The notes under the pieces were generated by a model. The model was not told where the DNA came from. It searched no databases and was given only the letters and a program-made list of their open reading frames with translations. A program made the translations under genes and the position numbers. Below, one piece after another: positions 10,452 to 22,439 of a stretch of 64,000 nucleotides of DNA (position 1 is its first letter; the number at the start of each line of letters is the position of its first letter). This DNA is from Roridomyces roridus (taxonomy: Eukaryota; Basidiomycota; Agaricomycetes; Agaricales; Mycenaceae), in assembly GCA_029378245.1 (NCBI GenBank), contig JARKIF010000030.1, positions 62,001-126,000 on the forward strand. Reading direction: 5' to 3'.

Positions 10452-13400
10452 CTACACGGCGCTCTCTCCTGATTTCCTCCTTATATAGATGACCTCCGAC
10501 GACACGTCTGAAGGTTGAGTGCTATTTGCATTGGCTGATCTAGGGCCTAGGTTGACGAAAACCAGAGGGTGATCGCCTTCCTCACCCGGTGAGGATTCGC
10601 CATCTTCAGAATGTTGAGTCCCCCGGACAAGGGCTACAGTTGGTATTATGTTCTGGGGGAGTGTTCATCATTGAGTCAGGGTGAAAAGACAGGAAACTGA
10701 CGACAATCTGCCATCCCAGCGCGAAGAGGATGCTGTGGAAGTACCATCCGGCCCCAGTGGTCAGCGGTGTAGTCGCTGTGAGCAAGATGGAAGTGACGCA
10801 GTAAAGAGCGCCGGATTCTAAGCTGTGGAGTAACTCAAGAGTCAGCAACGACTGGGGAGGTTTGAGCAAGCCATACATTATTTTCATAGCCGTCCCGTAA
10901 CGCGTTCGGAAAACGCTATCATAGGTTTCGGTGTAATGTGATACCTCGTGCTTCATCCACCATACTCGGCCCGCTGTCGACAAATTTCTCGTTACAACAA
11001 CGTTACGCAGGGAGTCGAGGAACTGCACTCACCAATGAGCCCAGTGAGAAGCACGTTTGTCACGGTGGCCATGAGAAAGGTGGAGAGACTCTCCAGGAGT
11101 GAGAAATGATAGTTCAGGACTAGGCTTTGTAGAAGTCCCGGTACTGGCGAGAGGAGGCAAGAGTCAGGTGTGTATTTGAACCTGCAAGTTGAGACTCACC
11201 GAAGGCAGCTATCATGAGCATCCCGGGGATAAGGATGACCCGTACACGACAGTTCCAGATTAGATAGCAGCGGTAGAGCTATGACTGTCAGCTCCAGTTG
11301 GTCGTGCTCCAACGAATCAACTCCCCAGAAAAGTGTCTGTTAGCAAGCTGGTAGTCTGTAGCTGATCGCGAGCGCTTGATAGGTGGTGACGGAATGTCGT
11401 AATGTGCTGAGTTTCAAATCAGATCACTGATCATCACTCCGCTCTCTTCCTTGCGTGTCCTCCTCCCTGGCCTCCCACTGCCCGTAGCATCACAAATGGG
11501 CGAACGGAATCACTCGAGCCACTGACGAAAACCCTCATGCGTCACTTTGGCGCCTGAATTACCTCATTATGGCTCTCTAGAGGCCTGCTCCACCGAACGA
11601 CATCCGGGGCTGCATCCAGCTCAAAATCATCTCAAATACCGCGCATTGACGCTGAGGGATCTTAATCAAGTTGGAGGGGACTGTGTGTGATTGAGGACTT
11701 GGGCTTTCGTGCGTAACAATACTTTGTAGGCGCCGGTATGCGACTCACCCTCTGCTATCCAGTGTCGAGTCATCCAGACACGAGCGGAGGGTGAAAGAGA
11801 TGCACCCACTCCCTCTTTTAGCATCTCCACCAGCCACCCCATCTGCTTCTTCTCATTGACTTCTCGCACCCGTCCGAGGCCGACGTTAGCTGTCGTCCAC
11901 TGGCTATGAAGGCTACGCCCTCCAGGCCGCACCCTCCCAGCCATGGCTCTGCACTTTCCGCCTGCGTCAGCCCCTTCGCCATGCCCCTTGACGGCTTCGC
12001 CGCTCCCGCTGTTGACTCTAGCTCTCCGGCATTGCCGGGGCCTGAGATCGAGCGTCTCGCGTCAGTCTCGGTGGAGTCGTCGGCGTTTAACAAACGACAG
12101 CCGTTGGCACGTCCGGATGTACGTCCAGAGTCCAGAAGAGCGGAGGCGGGGAGATTTGCGCGACACTGGTATCCACGGGTCGTGAGCGTGAGGATTGTGG
12201 CCACGCTGTGAGTTCCGTGTCTTATGCCTAGTAGGAATGATGCAGCATTGAAAACGGAGAATTGAGATGGAGAGTTGAATTAAAGGAGCTCGAGTGCCGC
12301 TGAGACGCAGAGTGTCGACGACTCGGGCTGCCGACGTCTGGAGATGCTGAGAAAATTGGTAATCGGCCAGAATTGACATTATATGTACTGGAGGGGTAGA
12401 AATACCGTATATACGCGTCCAAGGAGCGGTTTTGGGTCCCAGAGGCAGCGTAAACGCGTCCAGACGCGCAGGGGAAGCGTGGGAAACCTTTCAAACTCCG
12501 CACTTTACGGCATCACGCCACCACCTATCAAGTGATCAACCTTATCAACAGACTATAACACGTCGAAGAATGAGACACATGTGTTATAGCGTCTGTTTAT
12601 AAGAGACTAGCAAGCTGGGTATTGTCAGTGAAACTCAGAGGCGTACTATTCAACTCAACTCACTTGTTGGCAGCAAAGAGAATATTCTGTGTCATCGCCA
12701 GAATGTTGTATTTGCGGAAAAGCGGATCTTCTGACCACGGGATGTACGCCCGCACCAACTTTTGAATATAGCGGAAATACAGGATGTCCCGTGTGAAGCC
12801 GAGGATGGTGTGCGTCGTGCCGAGAAGAAGCATAACCCAAATTGCTATCAAGAGAGGGATTTGTGCCTTGGTTATACGGCGCGAAAGGGGGCGTATTGTG
12901 GAGAAGAAGTAATGAACGTAGAATCCTGTGTATCGATTCATCAGGCTGCCGTGGTGTAGTGGTTACCCGTACCATAGAGAATGAATGAGGCCTGGAGATG
13001 AGTCAGCCTTGGATGACTTTCAATATTAAGGCAAATTCACGGGATAATTCTATTTGGCAACCCCCGTGCCGGCTGTACGGGGGTTGTCAAGTAACATTCT
13101 TCTATTTGGCAACCCCGAGAGATAAGATAAAGGCTTCACGGGTTGACTTTCTGTCACCCGGCAAGGCTGATACATCAACTGTCTGAGTGCAGGAACTTGT
13201 GAGCCCGGGAGGTGATCTCCTGGCCTCACCGAGTCTTGCTCGGTCAAAAAGAATGTTTGCCGAGACACAGTCATGTTGTGATGAGATTTTCATGGTCCCG
13301 CTGCATGCCGGGACTGGGGCCTGGAGGCTCCCATTGTGCCGGCAGCCCGCCGAGTCTGAGCAGCCTCGGGATCATCACAATCGACATCGGCAAATTTGGG

Positions 13401-13754
13401 CAAGCAGGAACTGGCCTTGGAGCAGTGATTGAGATCAATATTCACACATCTTTGACCATGGGATGGCAGGCCTAATCAACACGGCAGTAGCACCGATTGT
13501 CCCAAAGCTGCTGCGGCATCACTCGGCAATCCCACTGCTTCCATCCCAAATTGTTGCAATATGAATCTTATCTACCCACAACATTACGTAAATGTCTTTC
13601 GGCGACGACTGGCAACCCCCCCGTGCCAAAGAACCGGGGTTGCCAAATAGAATTATCCAAATTCACGTACAGATGTTTCAATCATCAAGCCAAAAAATTG
13701 CTCGCAGACGAAATCAAAGCGAACAGCATCGATTGTATAGTTCGTATTACTCAT
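10452..13754 (-). CDS. Multi-pass membrane protein paralog B, introns enlarged by transposons
   Basis: This is the homolog of the 8294-9683 gene. Exons by comparison: 13754-13671 (MSNTNYTIDA..), 12991-12967, 12925-12664, 11347-11326 plus 11278-11200, 11143-11033, 10973-10877, 10822-10702 and 10652-10452. Internal exons of 101, 111, 97 and 121 nt equal those of paralog A exactly, and the total encodes 333 residues. Intron 1 is 679 nt against 48 nt in A because it holds a 617-bp MITE. The intron after exon 3 is 1,316 nt against 54 nt because it holds a 1,158-bp element. A further 47-nt segment (11325-11279) splits the fourth exon: it ends in AG but begins GGGAGT, one base from a GTGAGT donor. 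If it is not removed the frame is lost. The gene may be functional or a recent pseudogene. Confidence 0.72.
11375..12532. mobile_element. DNA transposon inside an intron of membrane paralog B
   Basis: The left end CTTGATAGGTGGTGACGG (from 11375) and the reverse complement of the right end, CTTGATAGGTGGTGGCGT, agree across about 46 bp with roughly eight mismatches. This defines a 1,158-bp element. I see no clear flanking target duplication and no transposase motif. Short open frames inside (for example around 11666-12211, either strand) have no recognisable domain. It accounts for most of the length difference between this intron and its 54-nt counterpart in paralog A. Confidence 0.65.
12548..12597. 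repeat. Short palindromic hairpin
   Basis: AACAGACTATAACAC and GTGTTATAGCGTCTGTT are near-perfect inverted repeats around a loop of about 20 nt. The hairpin lies in the same intron as the 1,158-bp element, just outside its right end, and may be a tiny foldback insertion. Confidence 0.5.
13042..13658. mobile_element. 617-bp MITE with 9-bp target duplication (Mutator-like)
   Basis: The ends GGATAATTCTATTTGGCAAC (13042 onward) and their reverse complement (to 13658) are perfect inverted repeats of about 23 bp. The element is flanked by AAATTCACG at 13033-13041 and 13659-13667, an exact 9-bp target duplication typical of Mutator-like elements. It lies in intron 1 of membrane paralog B, starting just beyond the splice donor, which is preserved. 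A second GGCAACCCC block near the left end makes an internal hairpin. It has no coding capacity. Confidence 0.85.
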
Positions 13755-14822
13755 GGGCGGAAGTGAGGCAAGGGGAGACAGCTGGGACCTCGAAGCGGAG
13801 AGTATAAGTAACAGTGCTCAAACAGTGCTCGCTGTCGCGACGCCACGGTCGACGTCGGTTTTTTCGGATCTGCACCCGACGTCCCTTGTATTTTCCTTGT
13901 ACCTGATGTGGCATTATCCTCTGGTCGGAATGCGTCGTAGAAATGAATTGGTACCCTTCAACCCTGGAGTCCTTTTCACTTCGAAGCGCTCGCGCGGAAG
14001 CAACATCAAATCAACAGGAAAACAGCCGGAAAAGGTGAGAATGCCCGAGCATCAGGTGGCCGTGGCGCCTCACGGCGCCTCGGCGCGCGCGCCACCGTCG
14101 GCGATGCTTAGCTTCCTGCGCAATAGGTACTCTTGCGTGAATGCCCGTTGGCTGTCGAATTTAAATTAAATAAACCGTGTAGGGAAGGGTGGGTGGCTGA
14201 AACAGCGACGAGTGGCGGCGGCAAGTGCGACAACATTAATGGTGGAGGGCGGAGACGGAGACGATGGCCCCTAACTGCCATGTGTCACGCTCTTTCCACA
14301 AACGCCGCGCACACGGGGAACTCGATCTTTGAGCCGTGGGAATTGCGCTGGGCCGGATCCCTGAGGCGCTCTATTTGGGAACCAAACAATCACGCTCTTG
14401 ATTCCGACTTTCATGTAAGTACTTGCCTTCAGCTAAGTGTTGAGAACCTCTTCAAAACCTCTCAACTCCCCACCGAGTCTCGGCCAGGTCCACACGGGTC
14501 TGGTGTGGGACCCTCAGCGAGTTGGGCCCTGTATCCGTGCCAGTGGTCCACTGGTGCCGGGGCACTGAATCAGTACCGTCATGCCACGCATGGGCTTCTT
14601 CGGGTGGGACTGCCAGACGGAAGACCGCAGATTGAGGTCAAGCGGTTACCGTGCGTTATCAGTGAATTAATACGTACTTATACTGACAAGTTCAGCTTTC
14701 GGAACACCACTTGAACTCGACAATCTGCGGGGCGCTCTGCGGCTGCGGGGCTGCGAAGTAACAGCTGTTTTCTAGCTCGTACACTTCCTTGCCCGGTGTG
14801 CCCAAGTAAACAACCTCAGCGG
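13755..14822. other. Intergenic with no supported gene
   Basis: This is the divergent space between membrane paralog B and the alpha/beta hydrolase. An open frame of 193 codons (14133-14714) is present, but its composition (Arg/Gly runs, no domain) does not support a protein. It presumably holds the promoters of both flanking genes. Confidence 0.4.
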
Positions 14823-14829
14823 GGTATAA
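14823..14829 (+). promoter_or_regulatory. TATA box of the alpha/beta hydrolase gene
   Basis: GTATAAA is found about 50 bp upstream of the ATG at 14878, a normal distance for a fungal core promoter. Confidence 0.5.
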
Positions 14830-14877
14830 ATCATCTCAAGAACCGACCTTGGCCTCGCTGCCTCCCCTGTTGCTCCC

Positions 14878-16159
14878 ATGGCCTACACCGAGCACGTCCT
14901 CAAGCTACCTGATGGGATCCACATTGCTTACACCGACAGCGGTGCACCAAACTCTTCGGACTATACTACCGTGGTTCTCGTCCATGGCATGGTTTTCAAC
15001 AGATGTACGTGTGGGCTCAATTGCCACGATGCTTGACTGATCGACTCGTATGAACAGATGCTTTTACGCCCCTGCACCCACTGGCTCACCAACACAACGT
15101 CCGCCTCCTTTGCTGCCAGCGTCGCGGATACCCTGGCTCGACAGCCTTCACAGACGAGGAGATGGAGGATATGCGCGAAGGGCGGCAAGTCTTTCAAGAT
15201 CGTCTCGCGCTCCAGCTAGCCTGGTTTTTGAGACATTTCATCGAGAATGAGCACACGCCAAGAGTGAATGAAGATCGCTCCATGGGCGGGTTCGTCCTTG
15301 GTGGCTGGAGTCTCGGCAACGTGACCACTATGTCCCTCCTTGCGGATCCAACGGTGGTAAAAGGAGAGCTTTATGATGCCATTGAGCCTTATCTTCGGAC
15401 TCTGGTCATGTACGGTGCGTCAAGTTTCTGAGAAGCAGCACTACGGTGGCTTACTGACACGAGACGTTCAGACCCTCCATCTGTCGCTCTAGGCTATCCC
15501 GCCCCGCTCCCCGACGATCAAATGTACAGCCCCAGCTCAGACCCGCACATCGCTCCGGAGGATGTGTATAAAGAACTGTTGGTGTGGCTCAGCGCGTTCT
15601 ACGACCACCCCGGCGTTGCATCTGGTAAAGGCTCTGGGGTTAACTGTGGAAAACCCGGTCGCACTTCCATCCCGACCGTAGAGTGCTACACGGAAGAGGA
15701 GAGGAGTAAATGGTGTGCTGCCTTCCCCGTTGCGCTGCTGAACGACTTCCCTGTGTACGTTCAACCAGTTGTCTGGCTCCAAAAGTCTAATTTAATCATA
15801 GCTTCGAGCCCAAGATGCAAGCCCTACTGTACACCCAGACGCAAGCTGTACTCGGTTTCTCTTCCTCTCCCACCGCTACAACCTACTTCCCCCGTGTCAA
15901 CATCCTGTATCTCTCCGGCTCCAAGACGATCTGCCATCCCATGTGGGCGTACATGGAGACCGTGCGCATGTGCGCCGAGGCGCCACGGGGTAGGCCGGTA
16001 CGCTTTGTGCTTGTGGAGGGGGCGAATCATTTTGTGAGTGCAAATACTACCCATCGAAGACGAGACGCTCAACTTGTGCAGATTCATCACCATATGCCGG
16101 AGCGGTTTTTGAGAGAGGTTTTAGGGAGACACGCTGGGCCTGAGGTGAGAGGCGTATAA
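14878..16159 (+). CDS. Alpha/beta hydrolase (copy 1)
   Basis: This is a predicted alpha/beta-fold hydrolase (esterase/lipase-like), probably cytosolic because no signal peptide is seen. I infer five exons: 14878-15004, 15058-15414, 15472-15754, 15802-16033 and 16082-16159, encoding 358 residues. Features in order are LPDGIHIAYTDSG near the N-terminus, the oxyanion strand VVLVHG (about residues 32-37), the nucleophile elbow GGWSLGN (GxSxG form, about residue 124), a substrate-cap region rich in Tyr/Pro, a late strand NILYLSG, and the histidine segment VEGANHF at the fourth exon end. Two close relatives lie at 61.0-62.2 kb and 62.9-64 kb. The substrate cannot be predicted. Confidence 0.85.
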
Positions 16160-16286
16160 TTTCGCCAGAGGCCATTAGCTCGAACTATATTCATGTCTTG
16201 TTGAACTGCTGATCGGAAATCATTTGATCCCGTATGCCATCGCTGACCAACACTTTTTCTCTTCCACCGCTCCGTCAATCCTCTCG

Positions 16287-17997
16287 ATGCAGCGTTGCCT
16301 CCAAGTCCCCGAGCTTGTGAACCTCTTTTGTTCTCATCTCTATGAGGCCAAATCTCCCCACTCGCGCCGCAGTCCCAATGTCGGCTCCTGCGCAGGACTC
16401 GGGGATCTCGCCGTCCTTGCGGTGACAGCAAAAATCTTTTCCAGGCACGCGCTCGCGTTGATGTGGAACTCGGTGACATTTGAAATCCTTCTGCGCTGTC
16501 TCCCGACGGACTGTTACGAGAGTTTCATGATGCATTCTGTGATCTACAGCAGCGGCCATGACAAGGAAGAGCGGACCAGCGAAGTGATAGTACGTACTTG
16601 TCGACATTCCTGGAGCCTAGTCTCATGAGTTGTAGGACATGATCCGCCCTCTGGATGAGTCGGACTTTGAACGTATCCGCATCTATGCGCCGTTCATCAG
16701 AAACCTATGGTGTGGCGATGAAAAATCGAAATTCCTTCCGAGCACTCTCCCTTGGTTTCACGACAACCCACTCCCGAATCTTCGGGGTCTCTACTGGATG
16801 CATGGAGAAAGTGACTTTCATCACATACAATTCTTCCTCTCCCCCCGCATCACCACACTCCACATCGGCCATCCTTCACTCGCGGCCCTCACATTTCTGT
16901 TGGCGCTTCCTCGGCGATTTCCCCAGTTAGCCTATTTGGCTCTCTTCACCGAGTTGGACGGTGTCCCGTCTCTGGAGATCTCCGCCGTCCCCACTGTGTC
17001 GGCGTGTTTGCGCGGTCTGCATGCTATCGAGAGTCTGACTCTGGCCACAGACACGCTCGACGCACCGGCGCTCGAACATCTTGCCAGACTCCGGATCCCA
17101 AGCCTCCGTCATCTGGATGTGTCCGGTGTCCCTGCGGATTTGAAGCCGTTGGGCGGCGAGAAGGCTTATTTCGCATCGCTGAGAGCGCTTCACTTCACAT
17201 CCGATATCCAATCTGCATGCCGTTTCCTCGAATGGTGCCCCCAAAAGCTTGCGCTTGCGAAGTTTTCGGCGGAGATCTCAGAAGCTGCGACAGCACAGGA
17301 AGTGCAGCATATGCTTTCCGTGGCTGTGGGTGGAATCGTGGATTCCTCCTTGAGGGACTTCTCCCTCCACAACGCCAACACCACCGGATTGGACTCCACA
17401 GTCCATCTCATCTCATCTTCATCCCTCCGCACCCTGTTTGCTTTCACGAACATGACATCCGTCGTCATTGAGTCCGCCTTCGGGATCGATGTCGACGACG
17501 CTACGGTGACCGACATGGCTCGTACCTGGCCTCGCATCGAGCGCTTGGAGCTGCGATCCTACCGCGGCACGCCCAATCCCCGTGCTACGCTCCAGTGTCT
17601 GGAGGTACTAGCAAAAGAGTGCCCTCGTCTCACTCACCTCGGTATCGCCCTCGATGCGAGCTCTGTTCCGAAACTACGGCTCGGAGTGCGAGGCAAAGGT
17701 TCTTCCACCAGTACGAGTACGAGTCTGAGACACCTCGATGTCGGCGCCTCACCAATCTCACGGCCGACCTCCGTCGCCAAGTGGATGAAGCATTTTTTCC
17801 CGAGGTTGTTGGGTATCAAGACGCTGACTGATGAATTGGAATTGAAGAAGGGGCAGAGTGAGGCAAGCGAAGGATTGGTGGACGGCACGGTTAGGTATGG
17901 TCGGCATTGGAAGAAGGTGTTGAATATCTTGTCCGAGAGTCGTAATTCAGAGTGGGATGGATGGGGATTCGGATACGTTCAAATTGCACCTAAGTAG
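16287..17997 (+). CDS. F-box-like/LRR-type protein, paralog 1
   Basis: This two-exon gene (16287-16589 and 16636-17997) encodes about 554 residues. The N-terminal exon (MQRCLQVPELVNLF..LAVLAVTAKIFSRHALALMW) has the layout of a degenerate F-box: helix, 'LA' block, then a conserved Trp. The rest consists of Leu-rich repeats with strand-like segments (ITTLHIGH, LRHLDVSG, LRALHFTS). In basidiomycetes such proteins are usually substrate receptors of SCF ubiquitin ligases; that role is inferred. Paralogs are at 18013-19616 (minus) and 27551-29152. Shared signatures are RPLDESDFERI.. (RPLRDEDFERI in the others) and ARTWPRIERLELRS (ARSWPRIERLDLQS). The 5' UTR is short, about 130 bp from the preceding hydrolase stop. 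Confidence 0.78.
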
Positions 17998-18012
17998 TTA
18001 CATACAAGACAA

Positions 18013-19616
18013 TCACATTTTGTTTAGAAGAGACTTGACCTCGTGCCAACCACGAAAGTTCGGATAGGCCATCGCCCATTCCTTGATGAGATATTCCTCC
18101 TCCGGATCGCCCTGAGGCATGATGCTGACATTCTTCAAGCTCGGAAAGGCGCTGGCTAAAAACGCGGCAATGGGCTGCGCCGACTCGACCCCAATGGGCG
18201 AGGTTGCCACGATAAGGGATTCCATCTTTTGGACAATCGGCGACTCGTTGAGGGGAGCTGGGATCGCTCTCGTGTCGAACGTCATACAGAGCCAGCCGAG
18301 GTTCGGGCAGTACTTGGCAAACGCCCGGAGGCAGCCAACGCTCGCGCGGGGTGTGGGGTTGCCAAATCGAAATTGGGACTGCAAATCGAGGCGCTCGATA
18401 CGAGGCCATGAACGTGCCATATCTTCCACAGTATTGTCGTCCAAATCGACCCCGGTATCCGACTGAATGGTCACGCTCGTCATGTTTGCGAAACAGAACA
18501 GTTGACGGAACGACGAGGCGCGGATGGACTGCGTGGCGTGGTTGGGCTGGGTGTTCGGGTCTTGGTACCCGGCGTAAAAGCTAAAGCTGCGCATTGAGGT
18601 ATGCGATATGCCGCTTGCAGCGGCGGCAAAAACACGGTGGGTGTCATCTTGTGTCGCAAGAGTGTGGAAGCTCGCGACGAATGTAGCAAGGGGGATGTTG
18701 ATACACCTTCCGAGGAAGCGGGACAGCTGGTCGGTTTCAGAGATCAACTGGAGTGTCTGCAAGGAGGGGAAGAACGGCTGGCCGGGAATGGGGATGCTGG
18801 AAGGGATTTTGTCTACCCGCAAGGAGCGGAGACTCGGAATTCGAGACACATGTCCGAAAGCTTCGTGATCGAGCTCGTGGACCACCAATGTCTCGAGAAA
18901 ATGCAGACCGCGCAGGCACTCCGAGATGGCTGAGTTCATGTCCTCCAAACCCCACTCGGGTTCCAGTACATTGTCGGTGGGAAAAACCACGTCTCTCAAC
19001 TGCGGGCAGCTATTGGCCAGGCCGCACACATCTTCGATGCCGTTGAAAGATAGGTAGGAGAAGTGGATCATGGTGAGCTCGGGGGAAAGAAAGTCCGAGA
19101 GGTAGGGTGACTCGTCGTCGAGGTGGTCCTCCCAGCAGATTCCCCACAGGTTCGGCAGCTTGTTCCGCGAGAACCAGGAATTACTGTTTCCTGAGGAAAA
19201 CGAATCGAGATCGACACTGTCTTGGAAGGAGGAGAGAAATTTAATGTATGGTGCATAGAAAAGGATGCGCTCGAAATCCTCGTCGCGCAGGGGGCGCAGC
19301 ACTTCCAGTTTCTGCCGCCAGGCGAGTTAGTACTAGTCGTTTTGTCTAGCATAGCCATACATACGGAGGTGAAGTTCCGCATGGGACTGACTTCGTGGTC
19401 GAAACAGTCTGCTGGGAGACAGCATCGGAGGAGATTGTCAAGAGTTACGGAACTCCAAATGAGGGGGATTGCGTGGCTGAAGAAGACCGACGAATTCGTC
19501 CTGGCCAGCGCAGCGAGCTCGGGGTTCTTGGTCGTTTCCCATTCAGCCGGTCGCTCAACGGCGGCATGGGAGCATAAAAGTTCCACAAGCTCCGATATCT
19601 GGAAGAAACGATGCAT
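18013..19616 (-). CDS. F-box-like/LRR-type protein, paralog 2
   Basis: This two-exon gene (19616-19365 and 19311-18013) encodes about 516 residues and converges on paralog 1 with only 15 bp between stop codons. Exon 1 reads MHRFFQISELVELLCSH and includes SVFFSHAIPLIWSSVTL, the degenerate F-box end. Exon 2 starts KLEVLRPLRDEDFERIL and continues as Leu-rich repeats (LPNLWGICWE, LRSLRVDKIPSS, WPRIERLDLQS). The start is set by the ATG conserved in paralog 3; an ATG 11 codons upstream is in frame but not conserved as a start. The predicted role is substrate recognition in an SCF complex, by analogy only. It is divergent from proline dehydrogenase with 250 bp between starts. Confidence 0.8.
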
Positions 19617-19866
19617 GGTGGTGGTAAGAGACAAAGAAAGAACAAACAAGATGCAAATAGACGCGGAATTGTTTGGGCGGCGAAAGTGAATTCTTCACAT
19701 TTGCCAAACCTCTGAGACTGTTCCTGGGTCCAGATTTGAGAGGGCCAGGGGCTATCGCTTGGGACAATCTCGGCACTATCTGCATGATCCGGTTTGTTTC
19801 ACCACTTGACCGCCTCGCCACGGCAAGCTCACAAGATCCGATGCATGGCTCCCCCCTCGTTCTCTT

Positions 19867-21730
19867 ATGCTACGACTTGCAACAACGACTCTCCGCGCCT
19901 CTCGACTTCGCCATGCCTCTACATCTTCTAGACCGCCGCTGAGGGGACGAAGAATCGCGCTTGGATCTGGACTGGTACTCACGACGCTCCTAACGTCCAA
20001 GATATACGCCGATTCAGCTGCGATAACACTTTCCTCGACGTCCAAGGAGGAACCTCGGTCACAGAGCCCGATGGGCACGCTAGTGCGTAGCTACGTCGTG
20101 TACACGATGTGCTCGATGCCCGCCCTTGTCGACAACGCCCCGTGGCTCTTGGAGACCCTTACCAGCATCCCTGGCGTGCGATGGATTACCGAAGCCATTG
20201 TACGCGTCACCTTTTTTGACCAGGTGCGCTATCGCCGTCGTTTCCGATATCAATGCTTATCGCCAGCAGTTTGTGGGCGGGGACACTGCTGAGAAGACAC
20301 TGCCTCTGCTGCAGCGGCTCCGCCAGAACAACACGGGCACGTTGTTCGCGCACTCGGTCGAGGTCGACGAGGCAGAGGCCATGGCGGCCGGATCTTCTTC
20401 TGCAGACCGAAACCCACATCGCGAGATCGTGAAGGAGATGATACACTGCATTGACATCGCCGCCGACTTTGAGCAGACGGTGGGAGCCAAGGAGACCGGT
20501 CGCCGTACATGGGTAGCGGTGAAAATCGTGCGTTTCTTCCAGCGCGTCTCTTATCTGTGGCACTAAATCCGATATCAGACCGCTCTCCTGCCAGACGCCA
20601 GCGCCCTCATCCGTCTCTCCAAGCATATTCTCACTATACGTCCTCCTACTACGGCCCCACATGTCGCCTTCCCCGGTAACCCCACCGTATCCGACCTCGA
20701 TGTCATCTACGCGCCTTCACCGGCCGCTGGTGACCTCACTCCCTCTGACCTGTCGATGCTCCGTACTCTGCACGCCGATCTCGAGGCCATTTGCACACGT
20801 GCACAGGAGCGTGGTGTGCGTGTCATCATCGACGCCGAGTACAGCTGGTACCAGCCTGCCCTCGACGCGCTCACACTGGCTCTCATGCGACGCTTCAATG
20901 CTCTCGACACAGGAAGCACCCAGCCCCTTGTCTACGCTACATACCAAGCCTACCTCCGTCGCACACCCGCTCACCTTGTCCACGCGCTTCGCGATGCCAA
21001 GAGGCATGGATTTGCGCTGGGGGTCAAGCTCGTGAGAGGGGCCTACCACACCCACGAGAGCGCTGCCCACCCGGACCCCACTTCTTCTTCCACCGCGAAG
21101 GGAAAGACTCTCTCCATCTCGCCTGACGTCCTCCCGCCCGTCTGGGCCGTGAAGCGTGATACAGACGCGACATATGACGCATGTGCCTCGCTCCTCCTCG
21201 ACGCCGTCGCAGCAGACATCCAGAGTGCTCCTCCCGGATCTGCTCCGCACGTCGGGGTGCTTTTCGGTACACACAATTGGGCCAGCGCGGAGGGGATTCT
21301 CCGGGGTCTGGAGGATCGGGGCCTTGTGGTGCGTGAGAAGGAGAAGGAGGGGAGGCTCGTGGTCAAGGAGCAGCTGGGCGAGCGGGTTACGTTTGGGCAG
21401 CTTTACGGTAAGTTTCCTCTTTGGGAATGAATGGCCTCTGAGCTCACGAGGGTGGTAGGAATGTGTGACGACCTGACGGAGACCCTTGCCAATCGGCTGG
21501 ACAGTAACGCGCCCATGGTGATCAAGTGAGTTTCTCTACCCACCCTCTTCGAATTGCTGATGGATGGGTTTGTTAGATACATACCCTACGGCGCCTTGTC
21601 TGAGGTAATGCCCTACCTCTCCCGCCGTGCGATTGAGAACAAGAGCGTTCTCGGGCCTGACGGGGGTGCGGCGAAGAGGGAGCGCGATCGTGCGTGGGGA
21701 CTTATCTGGAATCGACTCTTCGGCGGGTAA
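19867..21730 (+). CDS. PUT1: Proline dehydrogenase (proline oxidase), mitochondrial
   Basis: This FAD-dependent enzyme oxidises L-proline to pyrroline-5-carboxylate at the mitochondrial inner membrane, the first step of proline catabolism. I infer five exons: 19867-20223, 20267-20527, 20579-21407, 21459-21525 and 21577-21730, giving 555 residues. The N-terminus is Arg/Ser/Thr-rich without acidic residues (MLRLATTTLRASRLRHAS), as expected for a mitochondrial presequence. Hallmark blocks of the beta-barrel domain are visible: RVIIDAEYSWYQPALD, YATYQAYLRRTP, GVKLVRGAY, GVLFGTHNWAS, and the C-terminal YIPYGALSEVMPYLSRRAIE with the Arg pair that contacts the substrate carboxylate. The length is normal for fungal enzymes. 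The first acceptor is ambiguous by three bases (CAGCAG at 20264-20269). Confidence 0.93.
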
Positions 21731-22439
21731 GTCGTTTGGCAAGAGGGTAAGATACATACAAGCTACCTACACGCGTTGTAAGATAGATTATACATTCAGG
21801 TAATAATCTCGTTGGTGCGTTTGTAAATGTTCGGTCTGGGCGATGGTCTGACTCTGGGTAGGGCAGGATTTGAATGCAAGCTTCTCTCCTGCAATTGGAT
21901 ATTGACCTGGATTATGGATGTCCGACTCTCCGCTCCCTCAGTACTCTGGGCCAAAGATGCTTCGGACCGTTCCGACTGTCTGGGTGTTTCTTTGGACGTT
22001 CGACTCTCAGGCGGTTCGCAGGAGACTCGGTACTCTGAACCTCCACGAACACTTTAGGTTGCCCATGGCCGCCGCCGCATTTAATTGTCTTCTGCCCCAG
22101 CCTTTATCGGCGTACCGTCCAGCCTTGTTTCAAATCCATGCATTGACGCAATCGAAATCGGGCAAAGAAGGAGCTGCTGAAATCATACGTGCGTCTTTTT
22201 TCGCTGGAACAGATCAACAGATTCAAACGAAACAGAGTTGTGGCTGAGCGCTCGGTCTCTTCTGCTCTACATCTATCTACTGGGTATACGAGGTGATTCG
22301 GGACGACATATGCGCAGTTGCAAAGTGGTCGTACTGCCTCTCCGAATCGTCTGTGTGTATAGGTTTCAGAGGCTCCAAGTCCATGTCCAAGTTTTCAATG
22401 TTCCATCCGTGCAAGTGCACTACCGGATATCAGGTACCT
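21731..22439. other. Intergenic, nothing recognised
   Basis: No supported gene. The sequence is moderately GC-rich with short open frames on both strands and no domain signal. Confidence 0.4.

Noticed and set aside
12949..12975. tRNA 5'-half-like GTGGTGTAGTGGTTACC
   Set aside because: No matching acceptor stem or T-arm follows; the sequence is part of a short intron of membrane paralog B.
14133..14714. 193-codon open frame upstream of the hydrolase
   Set aside because: No domain, low-complexity Arg/Gly runs, and it occupies promoter DNA.
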